Source: Pseudonocardiaceae bacterium
GTDB lineage: Bacteria; Actinomycetota; Actinomycetes; Mycobacteriales; Pseudonocardiaceae
Direction of reading: 5' to 3'
Length of the DNA: 64,000 nucleotides
Assembly (NCBI GenBank): GCA_009379815.1
Contig: WHSY01000005.1
Coordinates: 1-64,000 of the forward strand
Both the position numbers and the translations under genes were made by a program. Shown piece by piece: positions 16,855 to 25,144 of the stretch; position 1 is the stretch's first letter, and every line of letters begins with the position of its first letter. The notes under the pieces are model-generated. The model was not told where the DNA came from. It made no database searches and was given only the letters and a program-made list of their open reading frames with translations.

Positions 16855-17349
16855 TCAGATCAGGAAGGCCAGCGTCGGCAACACCCGGTCGTTGTCGACC
16901 AGCACGACCTTCTTGTACGCCAGCCGGAGCTGCCCGTCGACGACCCGCAGCCGGTAGGTCGTGCGCCCGGCCCACAGCTGGTTGCCGCGTTCGCGGGACT
17001 CCACGAGCACGAAGTTCGCCCCCACGACGGTGTCGGCGCCCTCGGTTCCCACGATCTCGACGTTGGAGATCACCCGCCGCAGCCGCGACGGCGGTACCTG
17101 GGCGTGCCGCCGGCCCGTCTTGAGCTGCTCGATGCGGGTCGAGATCCGGTTGCGGTTGTCGTGGATCACCGACATCTGCTGCATCGGGTCGGTGTCGTCA
17201 CCGCCGGCGGGCACCCAGTAGACGGCGTCGTCGGTCCACAACGACTCCCACCCCTCGTAGTCGTGCTCGTCGGCCAGCCGCGCCTCGCGGTAGAGGAACT
17301 GCTCGACCGATCGCAGGTCGAGCTTCGCCCCCTCGGCCACTGCCGTCAC
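16855..17349 (-). CDS. Aromatic-ring-hydroxylating dioxygenase beta subunit
   Basis: 164 residues with the NTF2-like fold of ring-hydroxylating oxygenase small subunits: FLYREARLADEHDYEGWESLWTDDAVYWVPA, then RRVISNVEIVG and LWAGRTTYRLRVVDGQLRLAYKKVVLV. It supports the hexameric alpha3beta3 structure and has no metal site. The GTG at 17349 is preceded by GGGAGAGGG and lies 13 bp after the alpha stop, so the pair is co-translated. No ferredoxin or reductase gene is in this window; electrons must come from elsewhere. Confidence 0.9.
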   Translation of the reverse strand: MTAVAEGAKLDLRSVEQFLYREARLADEHDYEGWESLWTDDAVYWVPAGGDDTDPMQQMSVIHDNRNRISTRIEQLKTGRRHAQVPPSRLRRVISNVEIVGTEGADTVVGANFVLVESRERGNQLWAGRTTYRLRVVDGQLRLAYKKVVLVDNDRVLPTLAFLI

Positions 17350-17362
17350 CGGCCCTCTCCCA

Positions 17363-18622
17363 TCACGCTGCGCCCTCCATGACATTGCGGTAGTGCGACC
17401 AGAACCCGCGCATCGCGGTCTCGTCGGTGGCCGTCCCGACAGCGAAGCCGCGCTCGTCGACACCCTCGCGGTGCACCCCCCTGCGCAGGTCCAGCCACTC
17501 GGGCCGGCCCTGCGCCAGGCCACGCTGGTTGCGCTCGTACATCTCGGTGTCGTCTGCCAGCAGCAGGCCGGCAGGCCCGACCGAGCCCACACTCTGCTGC
17601 AGCATCCGGCGGTTGATGTCGGGCGCGCCCCGCAGCTGCACCGCGGTGACGTGCTGCACCGTCTCGTCCACCGCCAGCGGCTGCAGCACGAAGATGCTGA
17701 CCTCGGCGATGAACAGGTTCGGGAAGATCATCACATGCGGTGAGCCCTCGACGAGAATCTCCTCGGCGCGCTCGCCGTAGACCTCCCGCATCCGGGACAC
17801 ATAGTCGGGCACCTTCGACTCCGACGTGCCGAACCAGCCCATCGGCTGCCCGAGGCGCCGGAACTCCGGACGCAGGTCGTTCTCGCTGTGCCCGCCGCCG
17901 AACGCCCGCGTCACCGCGGCGGACTTGTCACTGTAGAGCGCCCCGATCCCGCTGTCGGCGACGCTGAAGATCGACCCGTGCACGAACTGCGGGTGGTACC
18001 CGTCGGTCTCGTTCTCGGCGAGCAGCTTCCAGTTCGCCCGCGTGCGGTGCTTGAGCCAGCCCGCGGTGACCTCGACCTCGCCCTCCGGTGACAGCCGCAC
18101 CAGGCGGTCGATCTCGTCCGCCGCGGCGCCCAGGTGCTCGGCCAGCGACGGTCCCTCCGGGGCGAGGCTGGCGAACACGAAGCCCTGGTGGGTGCCGACC
18201 CGCGGCACCGGTGCCAGGCCGAGGTCGAGCTTGCCGCTGCCGCCGTAACCCCGGTTGAACGGGTAGCCGAGCAGCTCGCCGGTGTTGCGGTAGGTCCACC
18301 CGTGGTACGGGCAACGGAAGGAGCTGGAGTTGCCTCGCTGGTCCTCGCAGACCAGGTTGCCGCGGTGCGCGCACCGGTTCATCAGCAGGTGCACCCGGCC
18401 GTCGGAGTCGCGCGTCATGATGACGTCCTGCGGGCCGATGCTCTTGCGCACGTAGTCGTTCGGCCTCGCGATCTCGCTGACGTGGCCCACGTAGACCCAG
18501 CTGCGGTACCAGATCCGCTCCAGCTCGTCGGCGAAGATGCCGGGGTCGGTGTAGAGCGACCCGTGCACCCGTTCCGGCTCGATGAGCTCGTCGTACCGGG
18601 TACCCGCCCGTACCGTCGTCAC
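17363..18622 (-). CDS. Aromatic-ring-hydroxylating dioxygenase alpha subunit (Rieske)
   Basis: A 419-residue catalytic subunit. The Rieske [2Fe-2S] ligands are C84-A-H86 and C104-P-Y-H107. The mononuclear iron site shows D207-G-Y-H210-P-Q-F-V-H215. Overall it resembles benzoate/toluate-type alpha subunits, though the substrate is open. The GTG at 18622 is chosen over a further upstream ATG because AAAGGAG lies just upstream. It heads a minus-strand operon that runs through hydratases, lactonase and an LLM enzyme. A perfect 16-bp palindrome 62 bp upstream of the start is a likely operator. Confidence 0.92.
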   Translation of the reverse strand: MTTVRAGTRYDELIEPERVHGSLYTDPGIFADELERIWYRSWVYVGHVSEIARPNDYVRKSIGPQDVIMTRDSDGRVHLLMNRCAHRGNLVCEDQRGNSSSFRCPYHGWTYRNTGELLGYPFNRGYGGSGKLDLGLAPVPRVGTHQGFVFASLAPEGPSLAEHLGAAADEIDRLVRLSPEGEVEVTAGWLKHRTRANWKLLAENETDGYHPQFVHGSIFSVADSGIGALYSDKSAAVTRAFGGGHSENDLRPEFRRLGQPMGWFGTSESKVPDYVSRMREVYGERAEEILVEGSPHVMIFPNLFIAEVSIFVLQPLAVDETVQHVTAVQLRGAPDINRRMLQQSVGSVGPAGLLLADDTEMYERNQRGLAQGRPEWLDLRRGVHREGVDERGFAVGTATDETAMRGFWSHYRNVMEGAA

Positions 18623-19053
18623 GAACGCTCCTTTCGTGCCGCGCAGCACAGCGACATCCACTGACAGCGCGACCCACCCAGACTTCTAATGTACATTAGA
18701 TTACGCGCCACCGTCCGGCACTGCAACGCCACGACTCCGAGTGCCACCCGCAGCGGGCCGTTCCTCGCCCATCCACAGTCGTCATGAAGAGGCCTGCGGA
18801 TGACCTCGCTGTGCGATGGCGCCCGTCCGCTATCCCTTCACCGCCAGGCACCGAGTGCCGCAGCGAGGAGGGTGGTAGCCACCTCCCGCAACGCTCGAAG
18901 ATCGGCCAGGTCCTGCGGCCGGACATCATCGTCACGTGCGAGCCGGTCGAGATCGGCGGCGACTCGCTGCAGTGCCGACTCGACGGTGGCACCACCCGTG
19001 GCAAGGTGTTCGAATCTCGGTTAAGCCAGCTGCTCGGAGTAGGAGGTCGACCG
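18623..19053. other. Divergent intergenic region between Rieske operon and SDR
   Basis: 430 bp without a convincing gene. It holds the palindrome at 18685-18700. On the minus strand at 18838-19020 is a short coding-like frame (ATVESALQRVAADLDRLA) with no start codon and a stop just upstream, possibly a gene scrap. The last bases provide AGGAGGT for the SDR. Confidence 0.4.
18685..18700. promoter_or_regulatory. Perfect 16-bp palindromic operator upstream of Rieske operon
   Basis: TCTAATGTACATTAGA is a perfect palindrome in AT-rich sequence between the divergent Rieske alpha and SDR genes. Related sequences stand upstream of the SnoaL-hydratase gene (19880) and the acyl-CoA ligase (24985). The nearest candidate regulator is the TetR at 22438-23085. 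Confidence 0.65.
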
Positions 19054-19851
19054 ATGGATCTGAGCCACGACGGCGCGCGCGTGATCGTCACCGGTGGCGC
19101 CTCCAACATCGGCCGCGGGATCGTGCACGGCTTCGCCCGGGAGGGCGCCCGGATCCTGATCTGCGACTCGGACGCCGAGCAGGGCGCGCGGGTCCGGGAC
19201 GAGGCCGCACAGCTCGGCGCGCAGCAGGCAGAGCTGCTCACCCTCGACCTGACCACCGAGGGCTCGGGGGCCCGCGCGGTCGGCACCGCCGTGCAGGCAT
19301 GGGGCGGCCTCGACGTCCTGGTGAACAACGCGGGCTGGAACGTCCCCGGCTTTCTGGCCGAGCAGACCGACCGGGCGATGTGGCAGCGCACCGTCGAGGT
19401 GAACCTGTTCGCCGCCATCGACTGCACCCAGGAGGCGCTCGGCCCGATGTGCGAGGCCGGGCGCGGCTCGATCGTGTTCATCTCCAGCGACGCAGCGTTC
19501 GGGGCGATCCGGCAGGGCATCTACGGCACCACCAAGGCCGGGCTCATCTCGCTGGCGCGGACGACCGCGCGCGAGCACGGGCGCCACGGCGTTCGCTCGA
19601 ACGTGGTGTGCCCCGGACTGGTGCTGCCCGAGGACGAGAACGCCGTCGGCGAGCAGAGCCTCTGGGCGGCCGACCGCGACGCGATCTTCAACGAGGACCA
19701 GATCGAGTACGTGCGCAAGCAGACCCCGCTGCGCCGTCTCACGTCGCCGCGCGACATCGCCGATGCGGTGCTGTGGATCTCCTCCGAGACGGCCGCTCGC
19801 CAGGTGACCGGCCAGGTCGTCGCGGTGGGTGGCGGCTCGACGATGCCCTGA
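19054..19851 (+). CDS. Short-chain dehydrogenase/reductase
   Basis: A 265-residue classical SDR. The cofactor motif is VTGGASNIGRG and an acidic D follows at ILICDSD, favouring NAD. NNAG is followed by WNVPGF. Catalytic Ser is in VFISSDAAFG and the Tyr/Lys pair in YGTTKAGL. The C-terminus ends VVAVGGGSTM. AGGAGGT seven bases before the ATG sets the start. Divergent from the Rieske operon, it may oxidise the cis-diol product (cis-diol dehydrogenases are often SDRs). That role is an inference from context. Confidence 0.9.
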   Translation: MDLSHDGARVIVTGGASNIGRGIVHGFAREGARILICDSDAEQGARVRDEAAQLGAQQAELLTLDLTTEGSGARAVGTAVQAWGGLDVLVNNAGWNVPGFLAEQTDRAMWQRTVEVNLFAAIDCTQEALGPMCEAGRGSIVFISSDAAFGAIRQGIYGTTKAGLISLARTTAREHGRHGVRSNVVCPGLVLPEDENAVGEQSLWAADRDAIFNEDQIEYVRKQTPLRRLTSPRDIADAVLWISSETAARQVTGQVVAVGGGSTMP

Positions 19852-19879
19852 CCCGCCGTTGACCGGCGACCGCAAGTCG

Positions 19880-19895
19880 TCTACTTTCGATTAAA
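19880..19895. promoter_or_regulatory. Candidate operator TCTACTTTCGATTAAA
   Basis: This 16-bp site lies about 35 bp upstream of the GTG of the SnoaL-hydratase gene. It shares TCTACT-N3-GATTAA with the site at 24985 and TCTAMT-N4-ATTA with the palindrome at 18685. It probably belongs to the same TetR regulon. Confidence 0.45.
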
Positions 19896-19929
19896 TTCCG
19901 ACGTCGAGCGGGCCGAACGGAGGAACCCG

Positions 19930-21180
19930 GTGCCAGAGTCAGAGCCAGTGCCGCGTTCGACTGCGGCCGCACCCGCTGACCTGGCGCGGGCGCTCTACCG
20001 CGCGCTCGCCGACGGGGACCGGGAGACGCTCGACGGGCTGCTGCACCCCGAGTTCGAGGGCCGCATCGCCGACGGCATGCCCCTCGGGACAGGCGGTGAC
20101 TACGACGGTCCGGACGCGATGCGCCGGGACTTCTGGAAGGTCATCGGCCAGCACTTCGAGGCCCGCGCGGAGCCGGCAGAGATCCACGAGGTCGACGACG
20201 GGCGGCTGCTGGTGACCGGCCACTACACGGGTCGTGCCCGAGGCAGCGGAACATCGCTGCGCGCCTCGTTCGCCCACCTGCTCACCGTCGCCGACAACCG
20301 CATCCGCCGCCTCGTGCAGTTCACCGACACCCGGCGGTGGTCGGATGCCCTCGCCGATGGCGCTGCTGCGACGGAGCCGTCCGGCCGGCGCGAGCTGTCG
20401 GTCGTCGCCTACGACGTCAGCGACGGGGTCGCGACGGTGCGGCTGAACCGCCCGGATGCGGGCAACGCGCTGGACCGGGCGATGGCCGAAGACCTCGCCG
20501 AGGTCGCCACCCGCTGCGCCGAGGACGAGCGCGTGCGCGCCGTACTGCTGTGCGCATCCGGTGCGACCTTCAGCTACGGCGGTGACGTCGCACTGTTCGC
20601 CGCCACCCCGCACGGCGAGCTCGGCGCGGCACTGCGGCGGATGATCGACAGCTACCATCTCGCGCTGCAGCGGTTCACCGACCTCGACGCACCGGTGGTA
20701 GCGGCGGTGCGCGGCGCGGCGGCCGGGGGCGCGCTGGGCCTGGTGCACTGCGCCGACGTGGTGGTCGCGGCGCAGGACAGCAAGTTCGCGCTGGGCTACG
20801 GCACCCTCGGACTGTCCAGTGACGGCGGCAACACGTGGTTCCTGCCGAGGCTGGTCGGCCTGCGGCGGGCGCAGCAGCTGTTGTTGCAGCAGCGCACACT
20901 GTCCGCGCCGGAAGCCCTGGAGTGGGGGCTGGTCACCGAGGTCGTGCCGGCCGAGGACGTCGAGCCCGACGCCATCGCGATCGCCCGGCAGCTCGCTACG
21001 GGACCCACCCGGGCGTTCGGTGCGGTGCGCCGGCTGCTGCGCGACTCGATGTCGACCCCGCTGGACGAGCAGCTCGCCGCGGAGCAGCGGTCGATCGTCG
21101 AGGCGGCCGCGACCTCCGACGCGGCCGAGGGAATCGCGAGCTTCGCGGCCAAGCGTCACCCGCGGTTTCGCGGGCAGTGA
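19930..21180 (+). CDS. SnoaL-like domain fused to enoyl-CoA hydratase
   Basis: A 416-residue two-domain protein from a GTG with GAGGA upstream. Residues about 15-130 form a SnoaL/NTF2-like domain (LARALYRALADGDRETLDGLLHPEFEGR, ending VQFTDTRRW). After a short linker, residues about 150-416 form a complete crotonase domain. That domain has CASGATFSYGGDVALF and AVRGAAAGGALGLVHCADVVVAAQ, and ends RFRGQ. No stop or frameshift lies between them. NTF2-like domains bind hydrophobic ring substrates, so the fusion may couple isomerisation or capture to hydration. It is followed 23 bp later by an ACAD, probably in one operon. Confidence 0.85.
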   Translation: MPESEPVPRSTAAAPADLARALYRALADGDRETLDGLLHPEFEGRIADGMPLGTGGDYDGPDAMRRDFWKVIGQHFEARAEPAEIHEVDDGRLLVTGHYTGRARGSGTSLRASFAHLLTVADNRIRRLVQFTDTRRWSDALADGAAATEPSGRRELSVVAYDVSDGVATVRLNRPDAGNALDRAMAEDLAEVATRCAEDERVRAVLLCASGATFSYGGDVALFAATPHGELGAALRRMIDSYHLALQRFTDLDAPVVAAVRGAAAGGALGLVHCADVVVAAQDSKFALGYGTLGLSSDGGNTWFLPRLVGLRRAQQLLLQQRTLSAPEALEWGLVTEVVPAEDVEPDAIAIARQLATGPTRAFGAVRRLLRDSMSTPLDEQLAAEQRSIVEAAATSDAAEGIASFAAKRHPRFRGQ

Positions 21181-21203
21181 CAGCTCGAGAAGGGACCGAG
21201 CCG

Positions 21204-22370
21204 ATGGCCATGCCACCGATCGTGGCGGACACCGACGAGCACCGGCAGCTGCGCGCGAGCGTCGCGGCGCTGGTCGGGCGGTACGGCCACGGGTACTTCG
21301 TCGAGCGTGCCCGCCGCCATGAGGAGCCGGCCGATCTGTGGTGCGACCTCGGCTCCGCCGGCTTCCTCGGCGTGCACCTGTCCGAGGACTACGGCGGCGG
21401 GGGCGGCACCCTCGCCGACCTCGCGGTGATCATCGAGGAGGCGTCGGCGGCCGGCTGCCCGCTGCTGATGATGGTCATCTCCCCCGCGATCTGCGGCACC
21501 GTCATCGACCGGCACGGCTCGCCCGAGCTCAAGCTGCGCTGGCTGCCCGGCATCGCCGACGGTTCGATGAAGATGGCCTTCGCCGTCACCGAGCCCGATG
21601 CCGGCTCCAACACTCACCAGATCACCACCACCGCGCACCGCGACGGGGACGGGTGGCGGCTGCGGGGCACGAAGTACTGGACGTCCGGTGTGGACGAATC
21701 CGACGCGATCCTCGTCGTGGCCCGCGACTCCGAGCCGGGCCCGGACGGGCGGCACCCGCTGTCGCTGTTCATCGTCCCCACCGGAGCGGCGGGCCTGTCG
21801 TACCAGGTCATCGAGTCCGCGCTGGTGCAGCCGGAACACCAGTTCACCGTCTACTTCGACGACGTCGCCGTCGGGCCCGAGGCGCTGATCGGCGAGGCAG
21901 GCAACGGGCTGCGCCAGGTGTTCTCCGGGTTGAATCCCGAACGGATCACCGCGGCCGCGATCAGCAACGGGATCGCGCGCTACGCCCTCGACAAGGCCGC
22001 GGCGTATGCCACCGAGCGCGCGGTCTGGTCGGTGCCGATCGGTGCGCACCAGGGCGTCGCGCACCCGCTGGCCGAGGCCTACATCGGCATGCAGCTCGCC
22101 CGGCTGATGGCCGCCCGCGCGGCGGCACTGTTCGACAGCGGCCAGGACGCCGCCGAGGCCGCCAACATCGCGAAGTTCGCCGCTGCCGACGCCTCGCTGC
22201 GCGCTCTCGACCAGTCGATGCAGACCCACGGGGGTAACGGGCTGGCGCTGGAGTACGGGCTGGCCGACCTGTGGTTCCTGGCCCGGATGCTGCGCACCGC
22301 ACCGGTGAGCCGGGAGATGGTGCTCAACTTCGTCGCCCAGCGCAGCCTCGGCCTGCCCCCCTCCTATTGA
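21204..22370 (+). CDS. Acyl-CoA dehydrogenase
   Basis: A 388-residue flavoprotein. It has LSEDYGGGGGTLADLAVIIEE, FAVTEPDAGSNTHQITT, the lid strand WRLRGTKYWTSGVDE and a C-terminal MQTHGGNGLALEYGLADLWFLAR segment. The ATG has AAGGGA upstream. It follows the SnoaL-hydratase fusion on the same strand and precedes a TetR gene. It probably introduces the 2,3 double bond that a hydratase of this block then hydrates. Confidence 0.9.
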   Translation: MAMPPIVADTDEHRQLRASVAALVGRYGHGYFVERARRHEEPADLWCDLGSAGFLGVHLSEDYGGGGGTLADLAVIIEEASAAGCPLLMMVISPAICGTVIDRHGSPELKLRWLPGIADGSMKMAFAVTEPDAGSNTHQITTTAHRDGDGWRLRGTKYWTSGVDESDAILVVARDSEPGPDGRHPLSLFIVPTGAAGLSYQVIESALVQPEHQFTVYFDDVAVGPEALIGEAGNGLRQVFSGLNPERITAAAISNGIARYALDKAAAYATERAVWSVPIGAHQGVAHPLAEAYIGMQLARLMAARAAALFDSGQDAAEAANIAKFAAADASLRALDQSMQTHGGNGLALEYGLADLWFLARMLRTAPVSREMVLNFVAQRSLGLPPSY

Positions 22371-22437
22371 CGACACCGTCCAACTGACCCGACACAGCCG
22401 ACCGATCTCGATCCGATGCGGCGTGCCTGCCGATACG

Positions 22438-23085
22438 ATGCGTGACGTGGCGAAACAGCGTGGTGCGCGGGGCGAGCACAGCACCAGCGACCTCCCGAAG
22501 TCGGCCCGGACGCGGGAGCGGATCCTCGATGCCGCGGCGAAGGTGCTGGCCCGCAACGGGTACGCCGGCACCCGACTGTCGGACATCGCGGAGCTGGCCG
22601 AGGTGCAGGCGCCTGCCCTCTACTACTACTTCTCCTCGCGCGAGGAGCTCATCGAAGAGGTCATGACGTTGGGGCAGCACCGCACCTTCGAGTACGTGCG
22701 GTCCGCGCTCGATGCGCTGCCCGACGACGCCACCCCGATGGACCGCATCTGCGAGGCGGTCGGCGCGCACCTGGAGGTGGGGCTGCAGCTGTCGGACTTC
22801 GCGTCGGCGACCATCCGCAACGGCGGCCAGCTACCTCCCGACATGCGGGAGCGGCAGCTCGTCGAGCAGCACAGCTACGGCGATCTGTGGCGCCAGCTGT
22901 TCGAGGACGCCCGGAAGGCGGGCGAGATCAATCCCGCACTCGACCCGAGCGCGGTCAGAATGCTCGTGCTGGGTGCGATGAACTGGTCGCCGGAGTGGTG
23001 GGACCCCGGCCGCGGATCGTTGCGCAGCCTCATCACGACGGCCCAGACGCTCGTCCGCCAGGGCCTGTCCGCACCCCCGGGCTGA
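22438..23085 (+). CDS. TetR family transcriptional regulator
   Basis: About 215 residues with a TetR helix-turn-helix (RERILDAAAKVLARNGYAGTRLSDIAELAEVQAPALYYYFSSREELI) and a C-terminal sensor domain. The DNA-binding region is like KstR2/FadR-type repressors of acyl-CoA metabolism. Start choice among GTG 22423, ATG 22438 and GTG 22447 is uncertain because no clear ribosome site is seen. It is the best candidate to bind the TCTAMT-type operators flanking this block. Confidence 0.88.
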   Translation: MRDVAKQRGARGEHSTSDLPKSARTRERILDAAAKVLARNGYAGTRLSDIAELAEVQAPALYYYFSSREELIEEVMTLGQHRTFEYVRSALDALPDDATPMDRICEAVGAHLEVGLQLSDFASATIRNGGQLPPDMRERQLVEQHSYGDLWRQLFEDARKAGEINPALDPSAVRMLVLGAMNWSPEWWDPGRGSLRSLITTAQTLVRQGLSAPPG

Positions 23086-23094
23086 GCCACCGGC

Positions 23095-23236
23095 CGGTCG
23101 CCGCGAAGGGCACCTCCACCGCGACCGAGCAACGAGCGGTCGCCGCGAAGGGCACCTCCACGGCGTGCGAAGCAGTGAAGGTGCCCCTCGCGGCATCACC
23201 GTAGTAGGCAATCGCAGTGAAGGTGCCCCTCGCGGC
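23095..23236. repeat. Four-copy inverted repeat cluster between convergent genes
   Basis: Two direct 25-bp copies (23095-23119, 23137-23161) carry CGCGAAGGGCACCTCCAC. Two 23-bp copies in the opposite sense (23172-23194, 23214-23236) carry GTGAAGGTGCCCCTCGCGG. Any forward copy can pair with any reverse copy. Lying between the convergent TetR and acyl-CoA ligase genes, the array can act as a bidirectional terminator. It also looks like a mobile intergenic palindrome. Confidence 0.75.
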
Positions 23237-23256
23237 AAATCCCGCAGGGCGGCAGG

Positions 23257-24954
23257 TCAGGCGTCCAGCTCCTCGGTGGCCCGCTGGACCAGGCGGAACT
23301 TCTGCACCTTGCCGGTCGGCGTCGTCGGCAACCCGGCCGCGTCGGTGAACAGCACGTGCCGAGGAACCTTGAAACGCGCGAGCTTGTCGCGGCACAGCGT
23401 GATCAGCTCCTCGGCGGTGACCGCCGCACCGGGCTCGGGCACGATCCAGGCGCAGCCGATCTCACCCCACCGCTCGTCGGGCACGCCGACCGCGTAGGCC
23501 TGGCTCACGCCCGGATGCTGGGTGAGCAGCTCCTCGATCTCCTTGGGCATCACGAGCTCGCCGCCGCTCTTGTACAGCTCCTTGCTGCGTCCCGTCACCT
23601 GCAGGTACCCGTCCTCGCGGACCCGGCCGAGGTCGCCCGAGCGCACCCACCCGTCCTGCAGCGCCAGCGCCGTCTCCTCCGGCTTGTTCCAGAACCCGGA
23701 CATGTGGGTGGGCCCCCGCGACGTGAGTTCGCCCTCGGCGCCGGCGGGCAGGTCCTCGCCCGTCATCGGGTCGACGGTCTTGTAATGGGCGAGGTCGCCG
23801 TCGCGGTCGTGCAGGCCAGCCACCCCGGCCAGCTTCACCCTGCCCACAGTGGACGATGCGCGCTCGAGCGGATCCTCCGGCAGCGACAGCGTCATCGCAC
23901 CGCCGCATTCGGTCATGCCGTAACCCGTGACGATCTCGTCGATACCGAGCTCGCTGCGTGCCCGCTCCCACACCCACACCGGTGCCGGCGCGGCACCGGA
24001 GAGCAGCGCGTTGACCGACGAGAGGTCGTAGCGTTCCCGGTCGGCGTGCTCGAGCAGCGCCACCGTCATGGTGGGGACGCACAGGATATCGGTGGCCCGG
24101 TGCCGGTCGATGCCGGCGAAGTAGCCGGCCGGATCGAACGACGTCTGCGGGATGATCGCACCGCCGACGAACATCGCGCCGAGCAGTCCCTCGACGTAGC
24201 CGAACATGTGGTAGCACGGCAGCGAGAACAGGATGCGGCGGCCGTCCTCGAATGCCCTCGTCAGCGCCGAGGCGTAGCCGGTGCGCTGCACGGCGTCGTG
24301 CGCCACCATGACGCCCTTGGGCGACCCCGTGGTCCCCGAGGTGTAGAGGATGTCGCCGATGTCGTCCGGCTGGGCCCGCCCGCCGTCCGCAGCTGCGGGA
24401 TGGGTCGATCCGAGCTCGTCGAGCTCGGTCAGCGTGCGGACCCCCTCGCGGCCCCGCCCGTCGGTCGACAGCAGCACCACCTCGCGCAGCGCGGGCAACG
24501 CCTTCCCGCCGCCGCGTTCCCAGCCCGGTGCGATGCTGTCGAGCATCGCGAGGTAGTCCAGATTCGCGAAGCCGGTCATCGTCACCAGCACCGAGCACTC
24601 GGACTGGCGCAGGACGTACTCGAGCTCCTCTGTCCGGTACAGGTAGTTGAACGGGATCGCGACCGCGCCTGCCCGAGCGATCGCGAACTTCAGCGGGACG
24701 AACTCCACGTAGTTGGCCATCACCACGCCCACCCGGTCCCCCGGGCGCACGCCGAGCGCGGCGAGGCCGTCGGCGAGGCGGCGCGACCACGCCGCGGTCT
24801 CGGAGTAGCTCACCGTCCGCTCGTCGGTGATCACCAACGGCCGGTCGGCGAACTCGCGGGCGCACCGGTCGAGCAGCCCGTCGAGGGTAGTCGGCTCCCA
24901 CTGCGGATGGCGCGCCTGCAGCGCGTCCCGCCGCCGGTCGATGCTCTCGCTCAT
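23257..24954 (-). CDS. Acyl-CoA synthetase (AMP-forming)
   Basis: A 565-residue ANL ligase. It has the P-loop-like motif LYTSGTTGSPKGVM, YGMTECGGAMTL, the hinge GDLGRVREDGYLQVTGRSKEL and the C-terminal Lys region PTTPTGKVQKFRL. It activates a carboxylic acid to its CoA ester. GGAGG before the ATG supports the start. An operator-like motif at 24985 links it to the Rieske block, so an aromatic or alicyclic acid is a reasonable substrate (inference). Confidence 0.92.
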   Translation of the reverse strand: MSESIDRRRDALQARHPQWEPTTLDGLLDRCAREFADRPLVITDERTVSYSETAAWSRRLADGLAALGVRPGDRVGVVMANYVEFVPLKFAIARAGAVAIPFNYLYRTEELEYVLRQSECSVLVTMTGFANLDYLAMLDSIAPGWERGGGKALPALREVVLLSTDGRGREGVRTLTELDELGSTHPAAADGGRAQPDDIGDILYTSGTTGSPKGVMVAHDAVQRTGYASALTRAFEDGRRILFSLPCYHMFGYVEGLLGAMFVGGAIIPQTSFDPAGYFAGIDRHRATDILCVPTMTVALLEHADRERYDLSSVNALLSGAAPAPVWVWERARSELGIDEIVTGYGMTECGGAMTLSLPEDPLERASSTVGRVKLAGVAGLHDRDGDLAHYKTVDPMTGEDLPAGAEGELTSRGPTHMSGFWNKPEETALALQDGWVRSGDLGRVREDGYLQVTGRSKELYKSGGELVMPKEIEELLTQHPGVSQAYAVGVPDERWGEIGCAWIVPEPGAAVTAEELITLCRDKLARFKVPRHVLFTDAAGLPTTPTGKVQKFRLVQRATEELDA

Positions 24955-24984
24955 CGTCGCCTCCTACGCACCCGGCACAGCTTG

Positions 24985-25000
24985 CTTAATCCGGAGTAGA
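24985..25000. promoter_or_regulatory. Candidate operator upstream of acyl-CoA ligase
   Basis: The minus strand reads TCTACTCCGGATTAAG, 31 bp upstream of the ligase ATG. Extended by GTAA on its left, it shares GTAATCTA with the minus-strand reading of the 18685 palindrome, and ATTA at the same spacing. Confidence 0.45.
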
Positions 25001-25044
25001 TTACTTGCTGCCCGGGTGCCGCGTACAGCCGCACGACTCCAGTG

Positions 25045-25116
25045 GCGACCCCGATTCGGAACCGGAACGGGGTTCCGACCCGGCTGCGACCCCGATTCGG
25101 AACCGGAACGGGGTTC
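25045..25116. repeat. Two identical 31-bp direct repeats
   Basis: Copies at 25045-25075 and 25086-25116 are identical, 10 bp apart, and each contains an imperfect palindrome (CCCCGATTCGG versus CCGGAACGGGG). They lie after the thiolase stop and upstream of the acyl-CoA ligase promoter, so they may end thiolase transcription. Confidence 0.7.
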
Positions 25117-25144
25117 AGGCGGCCGCGGCTACCACCGTGTCGGG

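Noticed and set aside
18838-19020. Minus-strand coding-like frame upstream of the Rieske operon
   Set aside because: No start codon, a stop just upstream and no recognised family. Kept only as a note in the intergenic entry.
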